From contig NZ_FXAN01000106.1 in the NCBI RefSeq assembly GCF_900176645.1, positions 62,001 to 126,000 on the forward strand: DNA of 64,000 bases, written 5' to 3'. The DNA comes from Burkholderia singularis (GTDB lineage Bacteria > Pseudomonadota > Gammaproteobacteria > Burkholderiales > Burkholderiaceae). Of this stretch, positions 1 to 8,310 are shown piece after piece. Positions within the stretch are counted from its first letter, which is position 1. Every line of letters begins with the position of its first letter. The notes under the pieces are model-generated. The model was not told where the DNA came from. It saw only the letters and a list, made by a program, of their open reading frames with translations, and did no database searches. The translations under genes were made by a program, and so were the position numbers.

Positions 1-1178
1 AGAATCACGCCGCCCATCAGCACGTGGCCGCCGAACTCGATGAACAGCGTGACGACGTCGCGCACCTGCGTAAAACCGAGCCGGTTTGCGGCCTCGACGG
101 TTGCGAACAGCATCGCGAAGAAAATCACGAGCCGGCTGGCGAGCACCGACGGCTGCAAAACGCCGGAGAACACGCGCTCGATGCCGAGCACGGCAGGCAG
201 GCCGTCGACGCCCGCCGCGACGAGCAGCTTCTGCACGAGCGCGCCGACGAAGCGCGCAACATAAAACGTGACGAGCACGATCACGACGGCCGCGACGATG
301 TCGGGCACCGCGCCAAGAAACTGGCCGAGCAGATCGGTCGCCGGGCGCGAGATCGCCTCGATCTTCAGCGCGTCGAGCGCGGAGATCAGCGTCGGCACGA
401 ACACGAAGATATAGACCACCGTGCCGATCAGACTCGACAGCTTCACGGGCGTCGCGCTGCCGACGTTTTGCGTGAGTTTGTCCGCGCCCGCCGCGACCAG
501 CAGATTCGTCACCAGCCCGCGCAGCACCTTCGCGACGAGCCAGCCGACAAACCCGATCACGGCCGCCGCGAACACGTTCGGCACGATCGCGAGGATCTTG
601 TCGATCATGCTCTGCACGGGCGCGAGCAGCCCGTTCAGATCGAACGCGGCCAGGATCGCCGGAATGAACAGCAGGATCACGAGCCAAAACAGCACGTCGC
701 CGAGAAACGTGCTCATCGGCTGCGTGCCGGTTGTCTGCGAAAGCTTGCTGTCGATCTTGCTCGCCTTCAGCGCCTTGTCCGCGACGCTGCGCAACAGCGA
801 CGCAATGAGCCACGCGATCAGCGTGAGCGCCGCACCGCCGAGCAGGTTCGGCAAATAGTTGACGATCTTGCCGACCAGTTGCGAAAACGGGTTCGACACC
901 GCGTAAAGATTCAACGCATTGAAGATGCCGATCGCGGTCATGAGCAGCACGAGCCAGAAAAGCCCGCCCGCGATGATGCGCTCCACCTGCGCACCCTGCC
1001 CGGTGCTCTCCGAGATCCGCGCATCGACCTTCAGCGCGGCAAGCAGCTTACGCGCGCCGGCCCGGACCAGCACCGCGATGACCCAACCTACGATCAATAT
1101 GCCGATCGCGCCGGCGATTTTGGGCAGATAGACGCCCAAGGTGTTTTGTAGCGACGTCAGGAAGCTGGACGATTCCAT
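1..1178 (-). CDS. Mechanosensitive-channel-like membrane protein with four TM-helix repeats (3' end cut by window)
   Basis: The reading frame stays open from an ATG at 1178 to the window edge (392 complete codons), so the C-terminus is missing. The protein is built from four similar units at about residues 19-52, 109-143, 199-233 and 291-325. Each has a Pro-led hydrophobic helix, a Trp or Phe-Tyr step, then an arginine/lysine amphipathic stretch ending in Gly/Lys-x-Asp. Between the units lie further hydrophobic helices (about 70-90, 160-180, 250-265, 350-365). This repeat is the 'conserved TM helix' found in small-conductance mechanosensitive channel relatives such as CmpX of Pseudomonas. The predicted place is the inner membrane and the likely role is osmotic or envelope-stress gating, by family inference only. 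GGAGAGAAC precedes the start as a ribosome site. No partner gene is adjacent; the next gene is 680 bp away and divergent. Confidence 0.8.
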   Translation of the reverse strand, partial: MESSSFLTSLQNTLGVYLPKIAGAIGILIVGWVIAVLVRAGARKLLAALKVDARISESTGQGAQVERIIAGGLFWLVLLMTAIGIFNALNLYAVSNPFSQLVGKIVNYLPNLLGGAALTLIAWLIASLLRSVADKALKASKIDSKLSQTTGTQPMSTFLGDVLFWLVILLFIPAILAAFDLNGLLAPVQSMIDKILAIVPNVFAAAVIGFVGWLVAKVLRGLVTNLLVAAGADKLTQNVGSATPVKLSSLIGTVVYIFVFVPTLISALDALKIEAISRPATDLLGQFLGAVPDIVAAVVIVLVTFYVARFVGALVQKLLVAAGVDGLPAVLGIERVFSGVLQPSVLASRLVIFFAMLFATVEAANRLGFTQVRDVVTLFIEFGGHVLMGGVI

Positions 1179-1857
1179 TTGTTCTCTCCCGAAAGCGTGG
1201 GCTGCGGTTGGAAACACTGACGAACGATAAACCCTGCGGACTCCGAATATAGGCGGCGTGCACGCGAGGCCGAACTTACACGGCCAACGATGACCGCTGC
1301 AATCGCGTAGCGAGCGCCGATCTTAAACTTTAGACGCGGAATCGACCCTATTCCTAAAAAATTGTGAAATTCGAATGGGGCCGGATGCGAACGCAAATGA
1401 AAGATGAAGGAGAGCGCCGCGCAACGGCGTGCGATGGCGGCAAAGGAAAGCGTGCCGGCATCGGCAGGCGTTCGGCGTTTTGCGACTTTGCCGGCTTCGC
1501 GGCTTTACGGCTTTACGGCTTCGCGGCTTTACGGCTTCGCGGCTTTACGGTTTGACGGTCTTATACGCGCACCGCCAGCGGAAAGACGCGCCGCTGGCGC
1601 AGCCCGTTTCCTAATGCGGTTCAATCGAGCGCACAATCGCATCCGTGCGCTCGATACATCGCCCGTCCGATCCACAACGCCTTTGCGAGCGAGCCGGCTT
1701 GCCGACGCCGCCCGCATGTCGCGGTATCGCGGGTGCCGGATCACCGGCTATCGACGAACGGCCGCGCACCGGCGGCGCGGCCGGCACGCCTGCCTCGCAG
1801 ACCGGCGAACCGATCGGCGCCGGTCGCATCGTCCCGCCTTCGACAGGAGATCAACCG
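1179..1857. other. Intergenic region, 679 bp
   Basis: The gap separates the divergent channel gene and the GyrI-like gene. Apart from the octamer array at 1493-1556 I see no gene in it. Its left 200 bp is comparatively A+T-rich (for example around 1320-1370) and probably holds the promoter of the channel gene. Open frames in the right half lack a ribosome site and are out of phase with the GyrI-like protein. Confidence 0.5.
1493..1556. repeat. 8-bp tandem repeat, eight copies
   Basis: Eight head-to-tail octamers fill this stretch. Copies are GGCTTCGC (three), GGCTTTAC (four) and a degenerate last copy GGTTTGAC, with no intervening bases. It sits in a 679-bp gap between two divergent genes and is not inside a supported gene. 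The unit is not a multiple of three, and its makeup suggests slippage-prone minisatellite behaviour. Confidence 0.85.
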
Positions 1858-2337
1858 ATGACCGAGTATCGAGTGGAAATTCGCCAAGCCCGTGCAATCG
1901 ACGTGCTGGCCGTCGATCACGTCGGCCCGTATCCGGAAATCAACCGCGCATTCGATACGCTTTCCGCATGGATCGGCGAGCGCGGGCTATTCGGCCCCGA
2001 AACGCAATGCATCGGCATCTTTCACGACGATCCCCACACGACGCCCGCCGAGCAGTTGCATGCCCAAGCGTGCTTCGCGCTTGGCCCGGCGACGGCGTCG
2101 ATCAACGTGACGCCGCCCGTCACGCATGCGACGGTCGCGGGCGGCGAGCACGCCGTGCTCGTCCATCGGGGGCCGTATGCGGATCTCCAACAGGCTTACG
2201 ATTGGCTGTACGGCACGTGGCTGCCGAACTCGGGCCGTGAAAGCGCCGACGCGCCGCCGTTCGAGCTTTATCTGAATTCGCCCGCCGATACGCAACCCGC
2301 CGATTTGGTGACGGAGATTCACGTACCGCTGCGATGA
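1858..2337 (+). CDS. GyrI-like / AraC effector-binding domain protein
   Basis: A 159-residue stand-alone protein with the fold signature of the GyrI-like (SbmC, AraC C-terminal effector-binding) family. It opens with a beta-strand region VEIRQARAIDVLAV. It then carries the typical 'V.H.GPY.EI..AFD.L..WI' segment (residues about 20-40) and, in the second half, the matching 'HRGPYADLQQAYDWLYGTWLP' region with acidic residues that line the ligand pocket in relatives. It ends with the usual 'EIHVPLR'. Such proteins bind small hydrophobic or cationic molecules, and some act as drug-binding or hydrolase-like proteins; the ligand here is unknown. AGGAGA lies 8 bases before the ATG and settles the start. 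There is no DNA-binding domain, so it is not itself an AraC regulator. The gene appears monocistronic and converges with the next gene. Confidence 0.85.
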   Translation: MTEYRVEIRQARAIDVLAVDHVGPYPEINRAFDTLSAWIGERGLFGPETQCIGIFHDDPHTTPAEQLHAQACFALGPATASINVTPPVTHATVAGGEHAVLVHRGPYADLQQAYDWLYGTWLPNSGRESADAPPFELYLNSPADTQPADLVTEIHVPLR

Positions 2338-2512
2338 GTTGGCGGCAAGCGGCGGATCTTCCGGCGAGACGCCACAGCGGCTCATCGCGGCAAAACAAAC
2401 CGCAGCGGCACGCCCGCTGCGGTCGAATGGCGGGCCGGCGCAGGTTTGCGGGCCTGGTATCTGCGGCGCGCATGCGCTCGACCTCCCCGCCCGGTGCCCC
2501 GAACCAATCGGT

Positions 2513-2863
2513 CTACCCACGCGCGCCCGCCACGGCCGCGCCGCATTGCGGGCAATATCGCGCGGCCGCATCGAGCGGCGCTCGGCAGCCTGCGCACACA
2601 GGCTGCGCCTGCGATGCGCCGCACTGCGCGCAAAACTTCGCCTGCGCGCCGTTGATCGCCCCGCATTTCCCACATGCGGCACTCAGCGCGGGCGCGGCGG
2701 GGTCCGACGGCGACGGGAAACCGCCCAGCCCGCGATCGTGACCGCGCCGCCCCCAGCCATCGCCGCCGTGACCGCCGCCGTAGCCGCCGTGGCCACCGCC
2801 GTGATGGCTGCCACCCGCTGCGCGGCCATGGTGCCCGCCCATCATTCGTTTAAGCCAGTCCAT
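2513..2863 (-). CDS. Small double zinc-ribbon protein with Gly/His-rich N-terminus
   Basis: A 116-residue protein with a short amphipathic start (MDWLKRMMGG), a Gly/His-rich segment (residues 9-48), then two zinc ribbons with CxxC pairs at 64/67 with 78/81 and 90/93 with 104/107. Both halves look metal-binding: the histidines as a buffer, the cysteines as structural zinc sites. Its start lies 29 bases after the stop of the heavy-metal ATPase on the same strand, so the two are probably co-transcribed under the MerR-type promoter. I infer an accessory role in zinc or cadmium handling; a general zinc-ribbon adaptor is equally possible. No enzyme domain is visible. GGAGG stands just ahead of the ATG. 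Confidence 0.75.
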   Translation of the reverse strand: MDWLKRMMGGHHGRAAGGSHHGGGHGGYGGGHGGDGWGRRGHDRGLGGFPSPSDPAAPALSAACGKCGAINGAQAKFCAQCGASQAQPVCAGCRAPLDAAARYCPQCGAAVAGARG

Positions 2864-2892
2864 ATTGCCTCCTGCTAATCAGCCGAGCTGCA

Positions 2893-5367
2893 TTAATTCG
2901 CGCGGCGCAACAGCCGCAGCCCGTTGCCAACGACGACGAGACTCGCGCCCGCGTCGGCGAACACCGCCATCCACATCGTTCCCATCCCCGCGATCGTCAA
3001 GCCGAGGAACAGGGCCTTCACGGCGAGCGCGAACGCGATGTTCTGCACGAGCACGCGATGCGTCGCCCGCGACAGCCGCACGAACTCGGGAATCTTGCGC
3101 AGATCGTCATCCATCAGCGCGACGTCGGCTGTCTCGATCGCCGTCCCGGTGCCCATCGCGCCCATCGCGAAGCCGATGTCGGCCCGCGCGAGCGCCGGCG
3201 CATCGTTGATTCCGTCGCCTACCATGCCGACCGCGCGGCCGCTCGCCGCCAATTCGTCGACGGCCGCAAGCTTGTCCTGCGGCAACTGGTTGCCGCGCGC
3301 GTCGTCGATGCCGACCTGCTGTGCGATGGCCGCGGCGGTATGTGGGTTGTCGCCCGTCAGCATCGCGGTCTTGATGCCGAGCCCGTGCAGTTCGCCGATG
3401 GCCGCACGGCTCGTGTCCTTCACCGTGTCCGCCACCGCGAACAGACCGAGCACGCGCGCGCCGTCGATCAGCATCACGACTGTCTTGCCCTGCCGCTCCA
3501 GTTCGTCGAGGCGCGCTTCGAGCGCGGCCGAGCAGCGTTCGAGTTCTTCGACCAGCCGGTGATTGCCAAGCCAGTAAGGCGTGCCGTCGATCGTCCCGCG
3601 CACGCCGCGCCCAGCGATCGCCTCGAAATCGGCAACGTCGGCCAGCGGCGCGCCCTCCTGGTCACGGTCGGCCGCGCCCGGCGCGGCAATCGCTTGCGAT
3701 ACCGGGTGGTCGGAGCGCGCGGCAAGACTTTTCGCGAGCCGGCGCACGCGCGCCTCGTCGACATCGTTCGCGCGCATCTCGAAGTCGGTCATCACCGGCT
3801 TGCCACGCGTGATCGTGCCGGTCTTGTCGAGTGCGATCCACGCGAGCCGGCGGCCCTGCTCCAGATACACGCCGCCTTTTACGAGAATCCCGCGGCGCGC
3901 GGCGGCCGCGAGGCCGGAGACGATCGTCACGGGTGTCGAGATCACGAGTGCGCACGGGCACGCGATCACGAGCAGCACGAGCGCGCGGTAGATCCAGTCG
4001 CGCCATGCGCCGTCGAGCAGCAGCGGCGGCGCAACGGCGACGAGCAGCGCGATCGCGAACACGATCGGCGTGTAGACGCGCGCAAAGCTGTCCACGAAAC
4101 GCTGCGTCGGCGCCTTCGAGCCCTGCGCCTGCTCGACCGCATGAATGATCCGCGCAAGCGTCGTGTTGCTCGCGACCGCCGTCACGCGGTATTCGAACGA
4201 GCCCGATTCGTTGATCGTGCCCGCGTACACCGCATCGCCCGGGCTTTTCTCGACGGGCAAGCTTTCGCCCGTGATCGGCGCCTGATTGACGCTCGAACGT
4301 CCTTCGACGATCTCGCCGTCGAGGCCGATGCGTTCGCCCGGCTTCACGCGCACGATCGCGCCGAGTGCGACCTGCGCGGCATCGACGCTCACCCACGTGC
4401 CGTCGGGCTGCTTCACCGTCGCGGTATCGGGCGCGAGCTGCATCAGGCCCTGGATCGCATTGCGCGCACGGTCGAGCGATTTCGCCTCGATCAGCTCGGC
4501 AATCGTGAACAGCACCATCACCATCGCCGCCTCAGGCCACTGGCCGATCACCATCGCGCCGGTCACCGCGATGCTCATCAGCGCATTGATGTTCAGGTTG
4601 CCGTTCTTCAGCGCGATCCAGCCCTTGCGGTAGGTGCCGAGGCCGCAAACCGCGACAGCCGCGAGCGCGAGCGCGGCGCCCACCCACACGGGCAAGCCGA
4701 ACCAGGTGGCGCCCTCCGATGCGATCGCCGCCACGCCCGCGACCGCGAGCGGCCACCACGGGCGCGACGATTGCGCCGGGCGCGCCGCCGGCGCGGCGCC
4801 AGCGGCGGCATTGCCCGCTGCGTCGTCCGCCTGCTCGGGCGTCATGCCCAGCGAGCGGATTGCACCGACGATCCGGCTTTGCGCGCCCGGCGCGTGCTCG
4901 ACCGTCAGCAAGCGCTGCATCAGATTGAATTCGAGGTCCGCGACGTCGGACATCCCACCCAGCTTCTTGCGGATCAACGCCTCTTCGGTCGGGCAATCCA
5001 TCTGCATGATCCGGAATGCCGAGCGCACCCGGCCAGCGGTAGCCGGTTGCGTGCCGGGCAGCGGCGCGAATGCAACGGGAGCGGGCGTGCAGCAGGCTTC
5101 GGCGGAGGATGCGTGATCGTGATCCTGGCCGTGATCGTGGTCATGATCGTGGCCGTCGTGGTCGTGCGCGCAGTCTTGGCCATGTTCGTGGGCATCGTGC
5201 CGGTGACCGGGCGCCGGGCGCTCGCGTTGCGCTGCGTCGTGCCCGGCCGGGTGCGCGTGCGCGCCGGCACGCGCCGGCGCCTGATTGGGCGGATCGCCCG
5301 CACGAGCGCCGTCATCGACGGGTTTAAGCGAATGGGGCCGGTCATCTGCGCGGATGGCCTCGGTCAT
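2893..5367 (-). CDS. cadA: Zn/Cd/Pb-translocating P-type ATPase
   Basis: An 824-residue P1B-type ATPase that pumps soft divalent metals out of the cytoplasm. The N-terminus is exceptionally His/Asp-rich (about residues 38-85, with HD repeats), followed by a CC pair at 92-93. One heavy-metal-associated domain has an MDCPTEE metal site near residue 125, the one-cysteine acidic form usual in Zn/Cd/Pb pumps. The core shows TGES (about 366), CPC at 470-472 in the transport helix, the phosphorylation motif DKTGT with Asp514, SDHP (HP motif) and GDGIND. CPC rather than a Cu-specific signature, and a divergent CadR/PbrR-type regulator, argue for Zn/Cd/Pb. The ATG at 5367 has a strong AGGAGGTT. The small zinc-ribbon gene follows at 29 bases. 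Transcription should start from the MerR-type promoter at 5397-5427. Confidence 0.93.
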   Translation of the reverse strand: MTEAIRADDRPHSLKPVDDGARAGDPPNQAPARAGAHAHPAGHDAAQRERPAPGHRHDAHEHGQDCAHDHDGHDHDHDHGQDHDHASSAEACCTPAPVAFAPLPGTQPATAGRVRSAFRIMQMDCPTEEALIRKKLGGMSDVADLEFNLMQRLLTVEHAPGAQSRIVGAIRSLGMTPEQADDAAGNAAAGAAPAARPAQSSRPWWPLAVAGVAAIASEGATWFGLPVWVGAALALAAVAVCGLGTYRKGWIALKNGNLNINALMSIAVTGAMVIGQWPEAAMVMVLFTIAELIEAKSLDRARNAIQGLMQLAPDTATVKQPDGTWVSVDAAQVALGAIVRVKPGERIGLDGEIVEGRSSVNQAPITGESLPVEKSPGDAVYAGTINESGSFEYRVTAVASNTTLARIIHAVEQAQGSKAPTQRFVDSFARVYTPIVFAIALLVAVAPPLLLDGAWRDWIYRALVLLVIACPCALVISTPVTIVSGLAAAARRGILVKGGVYLEQGRRLAWIALDKTGTITRGKPVMTDFEMRANDVDEARVRRLAKSLAARSDHPVSQAIAAPGAADRDQEGAPLADVADFEAIAGRGVRGTIDGTPYWLGNHRLVEELERCSAALEARLDELERQGKTVVMLIDGARVLGLFAVADTVKDTSRAAIGELHGLGIKTAMLTGDNPHTAAAIAQQVGIDDARGNQLPQDKLAAVDELAASGRAVGMVGDGINDAPALARADIGFAMGAMGTGTAIETADVALMDDDLRKIPEFVRLSRATHRVLVQNIAFALAVKALFLGLTIAGMGTMWMAVFADAGASLVVVGNGLRLLRRAN

Positions 5368-5396
5368 GGCAACCTCCTGTGTGTCTGACGGTGTAC

Positions 5397-5427
5397 AGTT
5401 AACACCTTGAAGTCACTACAGGGTCAA
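5397..5427 (-). promoter_or_regulatory. MerR-family promoter/operator for the metal ATPase
   Basis: On the minus strand a TTGACC -35 box (5422-5427) and TTAACT -10 box (5397-5402) are separated by 19 bp. This is the over-long spacer typical of promoters that MerR-type activators remodel. The spacer region holds a 21-bp imperfect palindrome (5404-5424) with 8 of 10 base pairs matching around a central G. The order of bases resembles known cad/pbr operators. The regulator gene begins 26 bases to the right on the other strand, so the same site probably controls both directions. Confidence 0.85.
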
Positions 5428-5449
5428 CCCTCTTTTGCGGGAGATTCGA

Positions 5450-5881
5450 ATGAAGATTGGCGAACTGGCGAAAGCGGCCCGCTGCACCCCGGAGACGATT
5501 CGTTTCTACGAAAAAGAGGGGCTGATGCCCGGCGCACAGCGGACCGATTCGAACTACCGCAGTTACAACGACACCCACGTCGAGCGGCTGCGCTTCATCC
5601 GCAATTGCCGCGCGCTCGACATGACGCACGACGAGATTCGCGCGCTGCTGCGTTTCACCGACGATCCGGCGCACGGCTGCCATTCGGTCAACGTGCTGAT
5701 CGACGAACATCTTGGCCACGTCAATGCGCGCCTGGCCGAGCTGGAGCATCTGAAAGCCCAGCTCACCGCGCTGCGCGAACAATGCCAGGGCGAGCACACT
5801 GTCGAGGATTGCGGGATCGTCCATGGCCTCTCGACAATGGAAACGCCCGAAGCGCCGGCTAAACGCACGCACGTCGGCTAA
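5450..5881 (+). CDS. cadR: MerR-family metal-sensing regulator (CadR/PbrR type)
   Basis: A 143-residue activator. The N-terminal winged helix (MKIGELAKAARCTPETIRFYEKEG, split here as residues 1-24) is the standard MerR DNA-binding unit, followed by a dimerising coiled coil (about 80-112). Metal-ligand cysteines are at 77, 112 and 121. From memory, the 9-residue gap between the last two resembles lead-type PbrR proteins more than cadmium-type CadR, in which the gap is shorter. The metal therefore could be lead, cadmium or zinc. ATG 5450 is preferred over an upstream in-frame TTG because GGGAG sits 6 bases ahead of it and the family starts with MKIGEL. It is divergent from the ATPase it should activate. 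Confidence 0.9.
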   Translation: MKIGELAKAARCTPETIRFYEKEGLMPGAQRTDSNYRSYNDTHVERLRFIRNCRALDMTHDEIRALLRFTDDPAHGCHSVNVLIDEHLGHVNARLAELEHLKAQLTALREQCQGEHTVEDCGIVHGLSTMETPEAPAKRTHVG

Positions 5882-5956
5882 AACGGCGCCGGGCGCGACG
5901 CCGGGCGGCCCATGGCGCGCCGGTGCCGTCATCAAGCTCGACAGCCATTCGATTGC

Positions 5957-5999
5957 GTTAACTTATATCTAGTTATAAATTAACTAGATATAAGTTAAC
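5957..5999. promoter_or_regulatory. Perfect 19+19 bp inverted repeat, probable PadR operator
   Basis: Left arm GTTAACTTATATCTAGTTA (5957-5975) and right arm (5981-5999) are exact reverse complements separated by TAAAT. The element is far richer in A+T than its surroundings and ends 10 bases before the ATG of the PadR gene. PadR proteins bind A+T-rich dyads, often at their own promoters. No T-run follows, so it is not a terminator. Confidence 0.85.
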
Positions 6000-6009
6000 C
6001 AGTCATACT

Positions 6010-6633
6010 ATGCCTCGTTTTTCCCCTCTAGCGCTGGCCGTTCTGGCCATGCTCACCGAAGCGCCGATGCATGCATATCGAGTCCAACAACTGATCAAGC
6101 TGCGCGGCAAGGACGAGGTCATCAACGTCAAACAGCGCAACAGCCTGTATCAGACGCTCGATCGGCTCGAACGCGACGGGCTCGTCGTCGTCAGCGAAAC
6201 CGGACGCGACGGAGCCTTTCCGGAGCGAACCGTCTATGCCATTACCGACGCAGGCCGCGACACCGCCCGCACGTGGCTGCGCGAGCAACTCGCGCAACCC
6301 GCGCGCGAATTTCCAGCGTTTCCGGTCGCGCTGTCGGTCCTGCCGCTGCTGTCCGTCGACGATGCGCGCCGTCAGCTCGAGGCGCGCACGGCTGCGCTTG
6401 AACAAGAAATCGAGCGTCTCGAAGCCATTCGCAATGCGGCGCTGGCAATGCAGATCCCTCGTCTGTTCCTGCTGGAAACCGAATTGATGCAGCTCACCGT
6501 GGAAACCGAACTCAACTGGGTACGCAGCGTCGTCGATCATTTGAAGGTCGGTGCGCTCACCTGGAGCGAAGCGTGGCTACGCGAAGTGGCCGAACGCCTT
6601 TCCCAAACGGCGCCGCCCGCCGAGTCGATGTGA
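6010..6633 (+). CDS. PadR-family transcriptional regulator
   Basis: A 207-residue protein. Residues 1-85 form the PadR winged helix: the 'LALAVLAMLTEAPMHAYRVQQLI' start, 'RNSLYQTLDRLERDGLV' recognition helix and the wing ending in 'YAITDAGR'. The C-terminal part (about 90-195) is a helical dimerisation domain with a long coiled coil (EARTAALEQEIERLEAI), as in PadR-s2 members. The family represses genes for phenolic acids, drugs or stress. The target here is unknown because no effector gene is adjacent. A perfect 43-bp palindrome ends 10 bases before the start, which suggests autoregulation. No convincing Shine-Dalgarno sequence lies between the palindrome and the ATG, so translation may be leaderless or weak. 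Confidence 0.88.
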   Translation: MPRFSPLALAVLAMLTEAPMHAYRVQQLIKLRGKDEVINVKQRNSLYQTLDRLERDGLVVVSETGRDGAFPERTVYAITDAGRDTARTWLREQLAQPAREFPAFPVALSVLPLLSVDDARRQLEARTAALEQEIERLEAIRNAALAMQIPRLFLLETELMQLTVETELNWVRSVVDHLKVGALTWSEAWLREVAERLSQTAPPAESM

Positions 6634-7020
6634 CTGCCCGCCCCGCGTTGCCGTTCGATGCCGTTGGCCGGCGGCACGCTCGGGCTCGCCACACCGAAAT
6701 GTCGATGCCACGGCAATCTTTCGAGCCAAGCGCGCGGGCGGCGCCGTCCGCCTTCAGCCTACCGATGGCCGCGCTCAAGCACGTTCGACGCGGCGGCGCG
6801 CCGCACGGACCCGCCATCCTCCGGCACACGCGCCGCTCGCCGCCGGCACGCCGGGCAGCCATGCAAATCGAGCGCCGGCCGACCCATGTGGATCAGCCAC
6901 CGAAGGTTTGTCATGGATGCCATGAGAGAAACAAAAGAGAAACTCATGGCGTCGAGGATGAAGATCCGTGACATCGCGCCACGGGCACGCGAGCGAGCGT
7001 CGCTCGCGATTCGGATTCGA
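6634..7020. other. Intergenic region, 387 bp
   Basis: The gap lies between the convergent PadR and glycoside hydrolase genes. The only structure seen is a perfect 9-bp stem with a 3-base loop at 6988-7008, just after the hydrolase stop. Open frames here are opposite-strand extensions and carry no protein-like signal that I can support. Confidence 0.45.
6988..7008 (-). terminator. Stem-loop after the glycoside hydrolase gene (possible terminator)
   Basis: CGCGAGCGA pairs perfectly with TCGCTCGCG around a GCG loop, 12 bases downstream of the stop codon of the minus-strand hydrolase gene. No T-run follows on that strand, so it may stabilise the mRNA end or work with Rho rather than act as a full intrinsic terminator. 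Confidence 0.4.
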
Positions 7021-8310
7021 TCAATGCCCCTGCTTGGTTGCTGCAACCGTCGAGCGAAGCATCAAATAGCGCTGCTTGGTCGTGCCGTCCCCCGTGATCA
7101 GGCCGAACGGGCCGCGGCTGTTCGGATTGTCGTACATTTCGTACCAAGCAAAGCCAAGCAGGTTGTACTGCGACCTGGCTGCGACCAGCTGCGGAATCGT
7201 CTTTTGGATATAGGCGTTGGCCTGCTCGTCGGTGTTATCGGGATCGACGCCGACTTCCGTGAACACGATCGGCAGGTTGTACGTTTTCTTCAAGCGGTCG
7301 AGCACATTGTAGATACCGCCCGTCTTCGCATAGGCGTGTTCGAAGTCTCCGCCGTTCGAATACCAGTGCCATTGGATGGCATCGGGCGAGATCTTCGGAT
7401 GGCCAGTCGAGCCGTCAGGCTGCGTGCCCGACATCAGCGCGTCGAGGAAGCCGAAATTCAGCCAGCCCGTCGACGCGTTCGCCATCAGAATCGTCTTGCG
7501 TTGCGTGTCGACCGAGCGCCAGCCGTCGAGCGAGCCGCGCAGCGCGCCGCGCCAGATCGGGAACGTCGTGTTGTCGAAATCGGACGGATTGAGGCCGTCG
7601 CCCTTCACCGGCGCATTGTGCCAGTCGGTATCGAACTCGTTGCCGAACTCGACCACCGGAATGCCGTCAAGCCGCTTCGCCGCATAAGCCGCAATACGGT
7701 ACGCATACGCATAGGCGCTCTGTTCGGTCGGCTGCGCGCCCTTGAGCGACGGATCGTCGTAGGGGTACGCCGAGATCATCGGCAGCACCGTCACATTCGT
7801 GCCCAGCGCGGGCATGACCTTGTCGACGAGCAGGTCGATATGCTCGGGGATGTACACGTCCTGCCGGAAAAAGCGCATGCCGAGATCGGTGACATGCATG
7901 GCTTGCGAGTTCAGCGGCATCGACATGTAGATGCCGCCTTGCATGTAATGGCCGTTCACGCCGAAAAAGGGCAGGCTCGACGCGAGGATCGATGCGGCCG
8001 CCGTGCCCGCGGGCGGCGTCGTCGTCGATGAACCGGACGACGTCGATGAACCCGACGAACCCGAAGAATCCGGCGTAGATCCGGACGCGGAACCCGTCGT
8101 CGAGCCCGACGACGTTGCGGAGCCCGCCGCCGCCCCGGACGATGCGCCGCCTTGCGCGGTTTGCTGGGCGACAAACTTCGTCGTCGATCCGCCGTCTTCG
8201 CCCCCGCACGCGCTCAGCACGCACGAGACAAACAGCATGCCGATGAATTTTCGCCAGCGAGACATGGGCACATGCGCATCCGATTGCGCAAGAGCATCGA
8301 TATGCTCCAT
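7021..8310 (-). CDS. Lipoprotein glycoside hydrolase (clan GH-A-like)
   Basis: A 429-residue protein. A signal peptide with lipobox LSAC (Cys35) predicts a lipid-anchored envelope protein. A Ser/Gly/Thr/Ala linker follows (about residues 50-103). The rest looks like a TIM-barrel glycosidase: GNE at 223-225 would supply the acid/base Glu225 and FTEVG at 350-354 the nucleophile Glu352, with WHWY at 314-317 between them. This arrangement is typical of clan GH-A, but I cannot assign a family number or substrate. ATG 8310 is chosen because AGGAG lies 8 bases upstream; an ATG 45 bases further in has no ribosome site. The gene stands alone, with no polysaccharide synthesis genes nearby. Endogenous exopolysaccharide or plant material are both possible substrates. 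Confidence 0.7.
   Translation of the reverse strand: MEHIDALAQSDAHVPMSRWRKFIGMLFVSCVLSACGGEDGGSTTKFVAQQTAQGGASSGAAAGSATSSGSTTGSASGSTPDSSGSSGSSTSSGSSTTTPPAGTAAASILASSLPFFGVNGHYMQGGIYMSMPLNSQAMHVTDLGMRFFRQDVYIPEHIDLLVDKVMPALGTNVTVLPMISAYPYDDPSLKGAQPTEQSAYAYAYRIAAYAAKRLDGIPVVEFGNEFDTDWHNAPVKGDGLNPSDFDNTTFPIWRGALRGSLDGWRSVDTQRKTILMANASTGWLNFGFLDALMSGTQPDGSTGHPKISPDAIQWHWYSNGGDFEHAYAKTGGIYNVLDRLKKTYNLPIVFTEVGVDPDNTDEQANAYIQKTIPQLVAARSQYNLLGFAWYEMYDNPNSRGPFGLITGDGTTKQRYLMLRSTVAATKQGH

Noticed and set aside
24-1151. Plus-strand Arg/Asp-rich frame at the left edge
   Set aside because: The minus strand encodes a coherent protein with four repeated membrane units that explains the region.
1493-1556. 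CRISPR-like array
   Set aside because: Units are 8 bp, directly abutting, without spacers or cas genes.
5957-5999. Terminator downstream of the MerR gene
   Set aside because: The palindrome is A+T-rich, has no T-run after it and sits directly before a PadR start, so an operator is more likely.
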